Shown here piece by piece: positions 10,880 through 22,000 of a stretch of DNA of 64,000 bases (the stretch's first letter is position 1; every line of letters starts with the position of its first letter). Origin of the DNA: Diaporthe sp. PMI_573 (taxonomy: Eukaryota > Ascomycota > Sordariomycetes > Diaporthales > Diaporthaceae); contig JAJTUP010000011.1 in the NCBI GenBank assembly GCA_021399435.1, positions 372,001-436,000 on the forward strand, given 5' to 3'. Made by a program: the position numbers and the translations under genes. The notes under the pieces are model-generated. The model was given only the letters and a program-made list of their open reading frames with translations. It was not told the origin of the DNA and did no database searches.

Positions 10880-12638
10880 GGTGCTAGAGGGGATGCCCTT
10901 GAAGCCATTGAGTGGTTGGGAGCAGAGAAACGGCAAGGGCTGGGCTCCCCAGCAACAGCCAGTGGAATAGACAGGCGAAGCTATGTGGTGATGCGATGTG
11001 GACGATGCTGCAAAGACAAAAAAAAAAAAAAAAAAAAAAAGTACGAACCATCATGCATCGAGTCCTGGGTGAGGAGGCTCTTATCGTTATCAGAGCTGTG
11101 GAAGAAGTGGGGCGCTAGAATGAGCCTCTGACCAACCACATAACATGGCCCTCAGCCTGTCTCTGGTCCCTATGCTAAGACAATTAGACCATCGCCTGCT
11201 GCTTCACCAACGGCTGCAACGGCGGTCTGCCCTCCTAATGGCCTGATATGGTGGACGGAGACAACACTGTTACTCATACAGCTGGTTGCCTTTTACCCGT
11301 TTCACTCCTTATGCCTCATTGATCATAGAACGTTTGTTTGGTGAATGTTCGACCCACATGTTATCTGTTCTCGCGGCACGGTTAGATCTCGTTCTACTTT
11401 CGTGAATCAGAAGCACGACCTGGGCCAATTCTGCAATCAAGAATGATTTTGCTAGGGTTATGATTTGCTTTTTGCCCCAAGACATCAAGTGTAGACCAAA
11501 CAAACCCACAGTGATTGAACAGGGCAAATTGCGGCCGTGTTGGTTACGGCGGGGTCGGATTGGTGAAGCCACCAAAGAATCAACCCATCAGTTGATTCTG
11601 AGACGGTCCATCTCACCCTCAGCGCCACTCGACGGCCAGCCATTGGGCCGGCAATCAAGACCTGAGGGCTTCCCGGGGCGGCCACTACGTCAGCTCGCAT
11701 TGGTGCTTCGACTAGACTTTAGGGGTCCATTGCGGGGGGGAGTGCAGCATGTGTGCAACGCTCCTCTTCGGACCGTCATGGACTAGGGACGGCGGGCCAG
11801 CCAGCGTGAGACCTGGGTCGATCGGGTTAGAGGCTTCGCCGCCCCGGGAGTTGATGCTGTGAGCGGTGAATGCAGCATCACGGCCGAATGATGGGCCAGG
11901 CAGTCAATGTCGCACATGGCAAATTACTCAGTGATTGTTGTTTGCTGTGTGTGATCAGTGCTGGCAGTGATGCAGATACAGTGAATGTGTAGTACCTAGT
12001 ACGTGAGACAAGACAGCACGGTTTGTTTTGTTACGCCGTATGCGAGACGAAGGGTCGGCCCAGTAGAACGTGTGATCGTGCCCCCTTCCTACCCCAGAAT
12101 CGAGATGCCAGGAAGGGACGAAAAGCGGGGTCTCCACCTTCCCGTTGTGTTGCTGTGTGCTGTGTGCTGTGTGCGAGAGGACTCAGAGGAGGCTGGCTAT
12201 GCAGTAGCCCACCACACCACTCCTGCAGCACCCGGCAAGCTCACCAGCCCACAAGACCCTCCTCGCGCCCACCTTACGACGCATCAAGCCTCTTCTGGGC
12301 TCTGCACCACGCTCATGATCCATCACCCCACTGTCTGAGACCGCCAGCTGCCTTGCATGTCGTCACTGTGCCTATGCCTATGCCCATCCGTCTGAAGCTA
12401 CCACACTCAGCCTTGACGCCCGTGCTTGTAAGCCGAAACCTTACCTTCCCTGGCTGCCGTCTTATATGAACTCTGTTTTTTTCCCTCTGCGCATGAGCTT
12501 CATCTCCTCCACTCCTCATGTGGCGAACTTCCGTGTGTGGGCGGGAATGTTGAAATTGTAAACTTTGCAAACACTCTGCAGCCGACTCAGACTTGGTTGC
12601 ATATTCCGACTAGCCTGTCTCAACACCATCATCACACA
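10880..12638. other. Divergent intergenic region
   Basis: It lies between the start of the DUF155 gene (-) and the cofactor C-like gene (+). It carries a poly(A) run of about 22-23 at 11018-11040, roughly 140 bp upstream of the DUF155 start, and otherwise unremarkable sequence. No ORF has conserved features. Confidence 0.5.
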
Positions 12639-13895
12639 ATGGAGACTACTGTACTTTGTGGGCCCGTGGCTTACCAAGGAGGCTTTCCAGGTCTGAAACC
12701 AGAAATGGACCCCAAGGAACGCTTCTACAGACACTTCGAGGCCCAGGCCACAGCCCTCCAAGAGGGCATCGCAAATCTCGCAAACATCTCACCCACCGCC
12801 GGCGAGCGCAAGGATGCGACAGATCATGTCCTCGGTGGCATCTCCAGACTCACAAACGAGGTGTCCGATGCCTCCGAATACGCGCCCCCTCGCGACCAGA
12901 TGATATATGGCCAGGTACGTCCATTCTCCTGATATACGATGCTCATAACTCTTTTCTACGCCGCCGGAGCCCCTTCTGACACATGACCACAGGCTCTCAA
13001 GGCACTGCGTGAGCAGGTCAACATCCAGAGCCGGGGCCTGGGCCCCACGACCGGCTTCGAGTTCACCCAGGAATCCAAGGACTCATGGGTCGCCGACGGA
13101 AAGGAGAAGGCACCTGCCGAAGCCGACAATGACAGCGATGCCACCGTACAGGCGGAAAGGACAGACGCTGTCGGCGACCTGCCGAGCTTCGCGGGCGCGG
13201 GTTCGGCGGCGGGGGCCAAGGACTACAACGCCGAGATGGCCTCGCAGAGCGGCGGCGGGGTGCGCAAGCCCAGCTTCTCGCAGGCGCGCGACATCGACAT
13301 CTCGAACCACCGCGGCATGCACATCATCCTGCCCGCCACGGCGTCGCGGGCCACGGCGTCGGGCACGCTGACGGAGCTGCGGGGCTGCGTGCTGGACATG
13401 TCGGCGCCCTTCGCCACCAAGAAGGGCGTCCGCCACGGCGGCGGCGGCGGCGCCGCCCCCTTCAACACGCTGGCCATCCGCAACATCTCGGGCAGCCTCG
13501 TCATCGCCGGCCAGGTCGCGGGGCCCGCCCACGTGACGGGCGTGCGCGACAGCGTGCTGGTCGTCAACGCCCGCCAGGTCCGCATGCACGAGTGCCGCAA
13601 CGTCACCGTCTACCTGTGGTGCGGCAGCCACCCCATCATCGAGGACTGCGAGGACGTGCGCGTCGCGCCCCTGCCCCAGACTTTTCTCGGGAGGGGCCAG
13701 GACAACGGCGCCGACAGCAACCAGTGGGACAGCGTCGACGACTTTGGCTGGCTCAAGACCGAGCCGAGCCCCAACTGGAAGAGGCTGGCCGGAGACGACC
13801 ACACTGTGCCTGAGGATTTCTGGATGACCACCGTCAAGGGCGGCCCGGCGCTCAGTACCCAGGATATTCTTCGGGAGGCGGGCATTCGCACCTGA
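12639..13895 (+). CDS. Tubulin-folding cofactor C-like protein (TBCC/C-CAP domain)
   Basis: Two exons, 12639-12914 and 12993-13895, with a 78-nt intron (GTACGT...CCACAG); 392 aa. An alternative downstream start is the ATG in MDPKERFYRHF. The N-terminal part is a helical bundle (FYRHFEAQATALQEGIANLA...ALKALREQVN), as in cofactor C. After a linker, the beta-helical C-CAP/TBCC domain spans about residues 190-345: RDIDISNHRGMHIILPAT, LRGCVLDMS, NISGSLVIAGQVAGPAHV and the diagnostic QVRMHECRNVTVYL...HPIIEDCEDVRVAP. Arg289 in QVRMH occupies the place of the GTPase-activating arginine finger of TBCC. Known role: with cofactors D and E it stimulates GTP hydrolysis by beta-tubulin and releases the folded heterodimer. 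RP2-like TBCC proteins are the main alternative, but no lipidation motif is seen at the N-terminus. Confidence 0.88.
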
Positions 13896-14322
13896 TCTGG
13901 CCTGGTCTCTCTTTCGGCCGTGGGTAGACAGAGAAATGGCATGTAAAACCAAAGGGCTGTTGGTGTGCACGGCGTTGGGCTCTTGAGCAAAGCATCATGT
14001 GGGAGTTTAGGGCGGTTCGGCATGGAGTGAGCAACGGTGCTGTGAAAAGCATCCTGGCACGTATTTTCCCAATTATAGCACTTGTTTCCCTACACGGCTT
14101 CATAGCACTGCAATAAAATGGCCGTACATCTTAGCATACATTGAACATGGTCTAGCTCGAGTCACCGTGGCGGTGGGCTTTTATTCCTCGTCGAGCCCGT
14201 GAGCATGTCCAGGCCATGATAAGAGAGTCCACCGGGACGAGCTTGCCCTCATTGCGGCTGCCTTCCGAAGTACCTCATGCCGATCCCACGAAGACTAACG
14301 CCGCCTCACTACCTCTACGGTC
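13896..14322. other. Convergent 3' intergenic spacer
   Basis: It holds the 3' ends of the cofactor C-like gene (+) and the basic protein gene (-). Nothing else is recognisable. Confidence 0.5.
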
Positions 14323-15498
14323 CTACAGCAGTACGACCTCCTCATCGGCGTCATCACCCTCCTCGGCACCAACACCCAGCTCATCACCACCTCCGTCGTA
14401 AAAGCCACCGCCTCGCACACGCGGCTCATAGGAAGTCTTTGTGCTTTCCGGCTTAGTCTCCCCAACTGTCTCAGACTCCGGCGCAACGTTGGCGTCAGTC
14501 TTGCCCTTCGATTTGCGCTTGAAATGGAGTATGATCTTGCGCGGTCCCTTCCGTGGGGGTGGCGAGCCTGCCTGTGTGGCGGCTGCTTCTGTTGCCTTCT
14601 TCTTCGCGCTCCGGGTGCTCCGGGTGGCCGGTGGCGACCGTGTGTCAGCGGTCTGGAGTATGTCCTTTGCGGTCCGCGTGCGGCGCGTTGCGGATGGACC
14701 AGGGGCTGCTTTGGATGCCCTTGTTCGGGACGGCGTGCGCGGCGCAGGCTGGGCCTCAGCTTCAGAAGGATTATCGCTCGCAGAGACTTCAGGGGCCAGT
14801 TCCACTTGCTTCCCTCTGGGAGAAGTTGGTTGTGCAACGGAAGTGGCGAAGGAATGGGTTGGAGGTTGGTGATAAGGTTGTGGTAGTGACCCTGACGTGT
14901 CCTCACCAATTCCTGAAAAAACGGTCGTAACTCCCTTCTCGGATTGATCCGCAATGGTTGGGACACTGGCGGCTGTAGTTGCCTCATGCTTCTCATGAGG
15001 CTGCTCATGGGTCTCGTCATGAGGTTCCTGGTCGATCATGTTCGCAGCACTGAAGTAACCCATTGTGCTGTTCTCCGCCTGCCTGGCGGCAATGCACGGC
15101 GAAGAGGAAGCATCTTCACTCAGCACATGCTCGCAGCCAGTCGCCTCAGTTTTCTGTTCATCTTGAGCGATATCCGTGGCTTCATAGAAGTCTGCGTGGC
15201 CCAAGGGATCATTATCCTGGGTGCCTTCAGACCGCCCGATAGAAGCCGGAAAACAGATTGGAATAGCTTTTGATGCATCATGGAGGTGGCGCTCCGCCCG
15301 TGCCTGGTGCATGTTTTCGGTCTGACTGCCCGAGCCGTCGATATCGATGTCGGGCTGCAATGGTCTCTTCGAGGTCATGGTTTGAGGCCCAACAGCACCT
15401 GCAACCCCGATGGCACCGCCCTCGGCTTCGAGGACAATATACCGGTCCTTGGAAATAAGAGCCACAGGGCAGGACCCAATAGCGTCGCCGCTTCTCAT
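14323..15498 (-). CDS. Unrecognised basic, disordered protein
   Basis: Open frame on one exon. The most upstream ATG is at 15496-15498 (391 aa); a second ATG at 15376-15378 gives MTSKRPLQPDIDIDG and 334 aa and may be the true start. The N-terminal two thirds are acidic and Ser/Thr/His-rich. The C-terminal third is strongly basic with repeated Arg/Lys-Ser-Thr-Pro clusters (RTPSRTRASKAAPGPSATRR, TRSTRSAKKKATE, PPPRKGPRKIILHFKRKSKG) before an acidic tail ending DDADEEVVLL. PPRKGPRK recalls an AT-hook-like minor-groove element, suggesting a nuclear or DNA-bound protein; this is inference. It begins only 93 bp (or 213 bp) after the Med9 stop on the same strand. No family is recognised. Confidence 0.55.
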   Translation of the reverse strand: MRSGDAIGSCPVALISKDRYIVLEAEGGAIGVAGAVGPQTMTSKRPLQPDIDIDGSGSQTENMHQARAERHLHDASKAIPICFPASIGRSEGTQDNDPLGHADFYEATDIAQDEQKTEATGCEHVLSEDASSSPCIAARQAENSTMGYFSAANMIDQEPHDETHEQPHEKHEATTAASVPTIADQSEKGVTTVFSGIGEDTSGSLPQPYHQPPTHSFATSVAQPTSPRGKQVELAPEVSASDNPSEAEAQPAPRTPSRTRASKAAPGPSATRRTRTAKDILQTADTRSPPATRSTRSAKKKATEAAATQAGSPPPRKGPRKIILHFKRKSKGKTDANVAPESETVGETKPESTKTSYEPRVRGGGFYDGGGDELGVGAEEGDDADEEVVLL

Positions 15499-15591
15499 TG
15501 TACCCGTCGACACAGCGTCCACGTCACTGTCCGTCGCGCCCAAGACCACAAGGCTATCCGCAGCAGCATCAGGAGTCGGAGTTCTGGGCGC

Positions 15592-16110
15592 CTAGCCCAA
15601 AGAATCACCTCCCCCCTGCGCACCCGTCCCACCCATCTCGATATCTCTACTCCCATGGCTGAACTGGATACCGAATTCCTTCAGCTGCTGCAGTACCCTG
15701 CGCTGGCTCTCGATCTTGTCCTGCCACTCCTTGATCTCCGCCTCCTGCTCTGAGATCGTTCTGGTGATGTCCGGCAGGGTGTGCACTGCGGCGCGGGCGC
15801 GCTGGACTTTGTGCTTCAGTGGGTCGGTGGCAGCAGTGAGATCTTTGGTAGACAGTGTCTTGGTGTCGGAGTCGGGGGCTGGTGCGGTTGCACCGCCCGA
15901 TGGAGTCGAGCCCGTCAGGCCGCCAGCAGGGGTGTTTGCGCCGGGTTTGTTGGATTCACTATCGCCGTTCGTGGCCGCGCCGTTCTTGTCTGTGTATCGC
16001 AGGCGGGAGAGGATGGTGTAGAGCTCGGAGGGGACGTCGACCGAGTCGGGGGTGAGTCCAGCGGGGAGAGATTGTTGGTTCGCACCTGGTTCCAACGAGG
16101 ACGACTCCAT
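15592..16110 (-). CDS. MED9: Mediator of RNA polymerase II transcription subunit 9
   Basis: Single exon, 172 aa, ATG at 16108-16110. The order of parts is typical of fungal Med9: a short N-terminal segment with DVPSELYTILSRLRY, a variable Gly/Thr/Pro linker, and a C-terminal helical hairpin (residues about 95-150: KDLTAATDPLKHKVQRARAA, then LPDITRTISEQEAEIKEWQDKI). Family knowledge: Med9 (yeast Cse2) belongs to the Mediator middle module and binds Med4/Med7-containing partners through that helical region. The gene is followed very closely on the same strand by the basic-protein gene. The call rests on similarity of the helical block and size; a different small coiled-coil nuclear protein is unlikely. 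Confidence 0.82.
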   Translation of the reverse strand: MESSSLEPGANQQSLPAGLTPDSVDVPSELYTILSRLRYTDKNGAATNGDSESNKPGANTPAGGLTGSTPSGGATAPAPDSDTKTLSTKDLTAATDPLKHKVQRARAAVHTLPDITRTISEQEAEIKEWQDKIESQRRVLQQLKEFGIQFSHGSRDIEMGGTGAQGGGDSLG

Positions 16111-16982
16111 TTTCCGAGCGTGGTTGTGGGGATGACGGCAGGGACAAAGTGTTGGCCTAGGTATGGGAAGGGAATCGAGGTTCTTCTAAGCCGTCCAACT
16201 TGTCGCAGTCAAGCCAGAGAGCTCAGGGTACATGCTAGGTCGGTGGGATCGTTAGCGCCCGCGCCCATGACTGACGTGCGCTCAGCTAGCTATCCCGGTG
16301 GGCAGGTGGGTAAGGGGACCAGACAGGCACGGAAGCTTGACAGGACTTTGGGTTTTATCTTACACCAGACTGTCAGCACAGTCTTTTCCGAAACGTTATC
16401 GAATGATTCGTGAGCAGGAGTTTGTTCAAGGCCAACGTGGCTTTTCAGGCTGGATGCTCATAAATGCTCGACACTCGTTTGAGACGCAAGTTTGGTGTGG
16501 CGATGGGTCTGTGTTAATTATATCGACAAGGGAGAAAGAAAGACTCCAGTTCGAAGCTATTGTGGATCCTGTTTGAGATCACCGGCAGGCTGGCTGCACT
16601 GCACCATCGGGATCCAGCGAGGATGGAGAAGTTCGGTCAGCGAGCGAGCATTTGCCCTTAGAAAACCCAGTCGCGGGGAGTGAGCTGATGCCCCTCGGTA
16701 TGGTAGCCGCACTGTCTTGTCTGACAACGAAGACCAGTTGTGGGACGGTGCTATCCGTGGCTTATCGCTATCCGTACGGTCCAAGAGGTGCGGGAGCGAC
16801 GTCAGGTCATGCCAACATGGACCCCCACCACCGACCAGAAATCACTCAACAAACGTGTGACAGCAATTGGATCGAACCAGTTTGAAACCTCAAGTATTCC
16901 TATTTAAATCTCGCACCTGCAATCCTAACGCCTGCCCTTCACCCTGCTTCCGGAGCACCTCAAGAACCTCCTACCAGTCTCC
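16111..16982. other. Divergent intergenic region between MED9 and the PGM gene
   Basis: It contains the promoters of the flanking genes. Apart from a TATA-like element close to the PGM start and a pyrimidine-rich stretch after it, no feature or ORF is convincing. Confidence 0.5.
16901..16909 (+). promoter_or_regulatory. TATA-like element upstream of phosphoglycerate mutase
   Basis: TATTTAAAT lies 74 bp upstream of the first ATG and 98 bp upstream of the second. It is followed by a pyrimidine-rich leader (CCTTCACCCTGCTTCC), the usual layout for highly expressed fungal glycolytic genes. The site is seen; its use is inferred. Confidence 0.5.
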
Positions 16983-19075
16983 ATGTCCAAGAGAAAAGCA
17001 GACGATATGGCCAAACCAGAGCAAAATGCCTGTCTAAGTACGTCCGAGCCCAAGCCATCTCGCAGCAGCAAGTCCGGGCACCTCACCCACCACCCCTCTC
17101 TCCCCTCTCACTAGCGCACCAGCTTCTCCCGAACCACTGCCAACAATGGACAACGAGGGCGAGATCCAGAGGCAGGGGCCAAGGCGTGCGCAGGTGCAGG
17201 CGCAGGTGCAGGCGCAGGTGCAGGCGCAGGTGCAGATGGGGATGCCTTCGCTGGCAGACGGAGAGCGGGCTGCTGAACAGCTTCACAGCTCTGGCAGCCC
17301 CAATAGCTCCCGCGCCCGGCCGGACTACCTCCTGGTCTCGTGTCTCGTCCTGATTTACCTCGAGCTTTCATGGTTGATTCTAATGCTTCTGCGCACCTAC
17401 AGTCGTCATTGACGGTTGGGGAGTCCCCTCCGCCGATTCCCCCAAGGATGGAGACGCCATCACCAACGCGAAGACCCCCGTCATGGACGCCTTCGCCAAG
17501 AGCACCACCGGTTACACCAAGCTCGAGGCCTCTTCCCTCGCTGTCGGTCTGCCTGAGGGTCTGATGGGTAACTCGGAAGTCGGCCACCTGAACATTGGCG
17601 CCGGTCGTGTCGTCTGGCAGGACGTCGTGCGCATCGACCAGACCATCAAGACTGGCGAGTTCAACAAGACTCCCGTCGTCAAGAAGACACTTGAGGCTGC
17701 CAAGAACGGCAACGGCAGACTGCACCTGTGCGGTCTCGTCTCTCACGGTGGTGTCGTACGTATATACTCGACAACAGCTTAGTAGCACATGTCCCAGGGT
17801 TTGGCAAGCCGCTGACAGCTTTTTTCTCCGTCAGCATTCTAAGCAGAAGCACCTGTATGCTCTCCTCGAGGCCGCCAAGGAGTACCAGGTGCCCGAGGTC
17901 TACATTCACTTCTTCGGCGATGGCCGTGACACCGACCCCAAGTCTGGCGCCGGCTACCTGCAGGAGTTGCTGGACACCATCAAGGAGCTCGGCGTCGGCA
18001 AGCTGGCCACCATTGTCGGCCGTTACTATGCCATGGACCGTGACAAGAGGTGGGAGAGAGTTGAGCTCGCCCTCAACGGCCTGGTTCATGGCGAGGGTGA
18101 GGCGAGCAGTGACCCTGTCGCCACCATCAAGGAGCGATATGAGAAGGGCGAGAACGACGAGTTCCTGAAGCCCATCATCTTGAACGGTGATGAGGGTCGC
18201 ATCAAGGGTGAGAATTACATGTCATGGGCCCTCATTTTTCGGACCACTGCTGACCTGGTCTAGACGACGACGTCGTCTTCTTCTTCAACTACCGATCCGA
18301 CCGTGCCCGTCAAATCACACAACTCCTTGGGGATGTCGACCGATCGCCAAGGCCTGACTTCAAGTACCCCAAGATCAACAGACTGGTAACCATGACCCAG
18401 TACAAGGTCGACTACCCCTTCGAGATCGCCTTCGCGCCTCAGCACATGGGCAACGTCCTCGCGGAGTGGCTCGGCAAGCAGGACGTTGAGCAGGTACACG
18501 TCGCCGAGACGGAGAAGTACGCCCACGTCACCTTCTTCTTCAACGGTGGCGTTGAGAAGGTGTTCAACCTCGAGACCCGTGACGAGTCGCAGGATCTCGT
18601 CCCATCCAACAAGGCCGTCGCCACCTACGACCAGGCGCCCGAGATGTCTGCCGACGGCGTGGCCAACCAGGTCGCCAAGCGTCTGGGCGAGCACAAGTTC
18701 CCCTTCGTCATGAACAACTTCGCCCCGCCCGACATGGTCGGCCACACTGGCGTGTACGAAGCCGCCCTGGTCGGCGTCGAGGCCACTGACAAGGCCATCG
18801 GCAAGATCTACGAGGCCTGCAAGAAGGAGAACTACATCCTCTTCATCACCTCCGACCACGGCAACGCCGAGGAGATGAAGTTCCCCGACGGCAAGCCCAA
18901 GACCAGCCACACCACCAACAAGGTGCCCTTCGTCATGGCCAACGCGCCCGAGGGCTGGAGCCTCAAGGACAGCGACTCGAGCGTTCTGGGCGACGTGGCC
19001 CCCACCGTCCTCGCGGCCATGGGCCTGGAGCAGCCCGAGGAGATGACGGGCAAGAGCCTTCTCGTCAAGGCATAA
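16983..19075 (+). CDS. gpmI: 2,3-bisphosphoglycerate-independent phosphoglycerate mutase
   Basis: Four exons: 16983-17037, 17403-17755, 17835-18207 and 18264-19075, with introns of 365, 79 and 56 nt. The protein is 530 aa from the first ATG, or 522 aa from the ATG at 17007 (MAKPEQNACLIVIDGWG), which matches family length better. It interconverts 3- and 2-phosphoglycerate in cytosolic glycolysis using two Mn ions. Visible family residues: the metal-binding Asp of VIDGWGVP, the catalytic Ser of GLMGNSEVGHLNIGAGR (Ser68 in the shorter form), LVSHGGVHSKQKHLYALL, FFGDGRDTDPKSG, GRYYAMDRDKRWERVE, FFFNYRSDRARQ, MVGHTGVYEAA and ITSDHGNAEEM. All key motifs are intact. This cofactor-independent enzyme replaces the animal/yeast dPGM type. 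Intron 1 is unusually long and holds a 12-bp tandem repeat. Confidence 0.96.
17188..17235 (+). repeat. Perfect 12-bp tandem repeat (4 copies) in PGM intron 1
   Basis: The unit GCGCAGGTGCAG occurs four times head to tail without a mismatch. It sits in the 365-nt first intron and supplies several CAG trinucleotides upstream of the real acceptor at 17402. The count was made by reading the bases. Confidence 0.9.
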
Positions 19076-22000
19076 ACAAAACAAAAAGAGTAAAAAGGCG
19101 TTGCATGGTGTGTGAGTATGGGTGTGGTTGTGTGGATTGAATGATGATTGGCATGGGTAGCAATGGGGTTCAGGGGGTCAAGGGGGTCTCTGGCGGGACG
19201 AAGAAATGATATACATACATACAGGACTGATAGACAATACATAGACGGGTCACACATGGGAGTTTCCCGCCACAAGAAAAGACCGAAAATTAACCTGAAG
19301 CTGTGCTTTCCCTGTTGGCCTTCGCTGTGTGCGTGTCGTGTCGTGTCGTGGCGTGGCGTGGCGGGCAGCTCGTTCTGGCACCAAGCAAGGCAACATGTCG
19401 GGTTCACGGTCGGCCAGGTTGAGAGTGCTCTGGTACGCAGAAAGTAGTATATCTTGAACAACGGCAATGGACAGTAGTTAGTTGGCTCTGAACTGAGATC
19501 TACAAGTAAGGGGATTGATTGGTTTTACAACTCGGTCAATTATCTTTTAATTGTCTTCTAACCTTGGTACTCCGTACACAATGTCTCCCGGAATGCTACA
19601 CTGACTGACAGCTCGTACGCACTGTGCACACGGTCAGGCAGACAGTAAGCAAACAGGGCCCCCCCCCGATGGACTTGGGCGCATTTTGCAAGCGTAATAT
19701 TTTTTACAGTGTTAGCATAATCCGGGAAAAGGTGAATATGCTTGACAAGCTACACGTGCTCACATCGCTTCTGGACACAAAGAGAGCATAAGCTTGTAGG
19801 CGGGAGGCTCCTACAGGCTTGCCACTAGTTGGGGCTTGCCCTCGGCCCAGCAGTCTCCAACAAACAAGCAACAGCGTGTTGTTTTAGAAACAGCCCATCT
19901 GAGTGCTGACGGGCGTCGGAAAGCATTGGCGTACTTCGGACGCCTCTACCCTTGGCTTAAGACGTCCTGTGGAACTGCAGTGTCGACCAGGTGTGGGATA
20001 GCGGGGCTTGGGATAACCAGAGTCCAAAAGACTTTATACCGGTATTGAAGATCATCTCTTCAAGTGGCCGATGCGCTCTAGGATGGTTGAAGACGACACG
20101 GACGCGCTGGCAACTGCGGCAAGATCCCAGGCTTTGCCTCTGTCGAGGCTTTGGGATGCTCTATGAAGGTTCACACGGCGCGCTCGAGCAGACTGTACCT
20201 ACGGGTGGGTGGAGGTGGGGGGGGGCACAACAGCCGCCCAGCGCCGCGGTGGCTTGATCGATCGCAGAATCATTTCCCAGGCAATGGGAAGATCGTGTTT
20301 GTGGTGGTCCCGAAGGCGTCGGACCCGAGCCAAAAACGAATCTTAGGTCCTGTGTCATGGTGAGACAGTCGGCTAGGCGGTCTGAGCAGACAAACAGATG
20401 TTCATTCGCCCGCGATACACCTCACATGACCGGCCTGATCTGGATCACGATCCCGAAGCAGATAGATGACAGGATGCCCAATCGACGACTCTCCGGACGA
20501 TTTAGCAGTGCATAAGGCCACGTCTGCACTAGCCGCATTGGCTCGGCCTGCACCTTTGACAGTAGTGCAAGTGACCTTGCAGGCTTGGCTTCACCACGGA
20601 TTGCCAATGGTCCGGGCCAGCCCATAGCCCGGACACACACTGGACCGGGGGTCGGACGGGCGCGTTATGCGACGTTGGCTGGTGGGCTCGACCAGTGGAC
20701 GACGCTGTCGTGAAGGCTGGGGGCACTCGCTCCGAGCTGTGGAGCCGAAACTGTTGACCAGGCCAGATGGTGGGCGGCATGGGTTGACAGGAGGTGGGAT
20801 GTATACAGGAGATGGCTGGGCGAAGCGAGTGAACCGATTTGTGCACAGCCTGCCTGCCTGCCTGCCTGCTTGCATGCAGCAGGAATGGGAACTGGACCGG
20901 GCCTTCGGCAACACCCGCTCCTGGTAGGTTTTCGACGTGCATCCGCTGATGGGACCAGCAATTGTTTCTCGTCCGGATCGAGGAGAATCTCGCTACTCAA
21001 TGTCGATCCTGTCGCGCATGTTGAATGGAAGTGGAAGGGTTTATCAACAAACAGGGACATGCTCGCCCGCCACGCGGTTGGAAGCTCATGGCAGTGGTTC
21101 CCGTGTGGAGGTGGTCTAGAACGGTCTGTGTTATTGCCTGGCCGGGCGAGACGAGAGGAGACCGGTCTGGCCCGGCGCGTCGGACGGGGGCCCAAAGCGT
21201 TTGCACCTCTCCGACGACAGCTCCACTTCATCGGCGGCAAAGGACTATGCCGTGCCGGGCGTACATTGTGCGCAGTCGCACCGCCGACCAACAAGAGGGA
21301 CAGCCAGCACGAACAATCATCTGATGTGAGCGACACGTTCTGCCACAGGAACGAACCACTTGGTCGTCGTGAACAACCTCCAATTGGGACTCGGGGCCTG
21401 TTGATTATCTCGATCGATCCCATCGACCCGATGTTCAGGGTCAGAGGGTCTGCGAACCTGCATATGCTTCTAGGCCGGCTTTACAGATCGGCCGCCTGTG
21501 CACTGAAACTGTATTACGCACCCCACTGGGGTGAGACTAGAGTTTATTTTCGGCCCAGTCTCCTCACACCCACTTTTGACAGCGCCGATCCCTGAATCAG
21601 GTGGGCTATTGTCTCCTGGCACGTCGTAAAAATGTCCTGTACCAACCTGCCTTCACCCCCCAAGAGGGCCACGGCGAACCCTCCCATGGCAGCGATAGAA
21701 ACAACCCGGGAGTGCAAGCTGTACGGAACCGCGACAATTCGGCGAGGCTCATTCTCTAGGTTTTTCGGTGGGCATCCCAGGCACTTGCCTACTCGGCCTA
21801 GCATGACAAAATTCGCCTTGGCACATTTCCGGAGGGAGGCAGCACCGGAAATCTGCCACGTTTCGATTGATTCCTAGATGAGGAAACCCGATGCATTGCC
21901 TTTACCTTCGATGGCTCCTGGCACACGTGGTGGTAACTTGTCCAAGCACGACTAGTTTATTCCATGTGCCGTGTACGGATGTCTTTTCAGGACAAACAGA

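Noticed and set aside
9461..11131. 556-codon plus-strand ORF
   Set aside because: It lies antisense over the DUF155 gene, has no domain and a Gly/Leu/Val/Asp composition typical of the complement of GC-rich codons. The minus-strand protein has clear family features.
13083..13970. 295-codon minus-strand ORF
   Set aside because: Antisense shadow of the cofactor C-like gene, which has a conserved domain and a proper intron.
18260..19084. 274-codon minus-strand ORF
   Set aside because: Antisense to the last exon of phosphoglycerate mutase; no domain.
20665..21595. Overlapping ORFs of about 250 codons on both strands upstream of frq
   Set aside because: No recognisable domain, no convincing splice continuation, and open frames on both strands at the same place, as expected by chance in GC-rich DNA.
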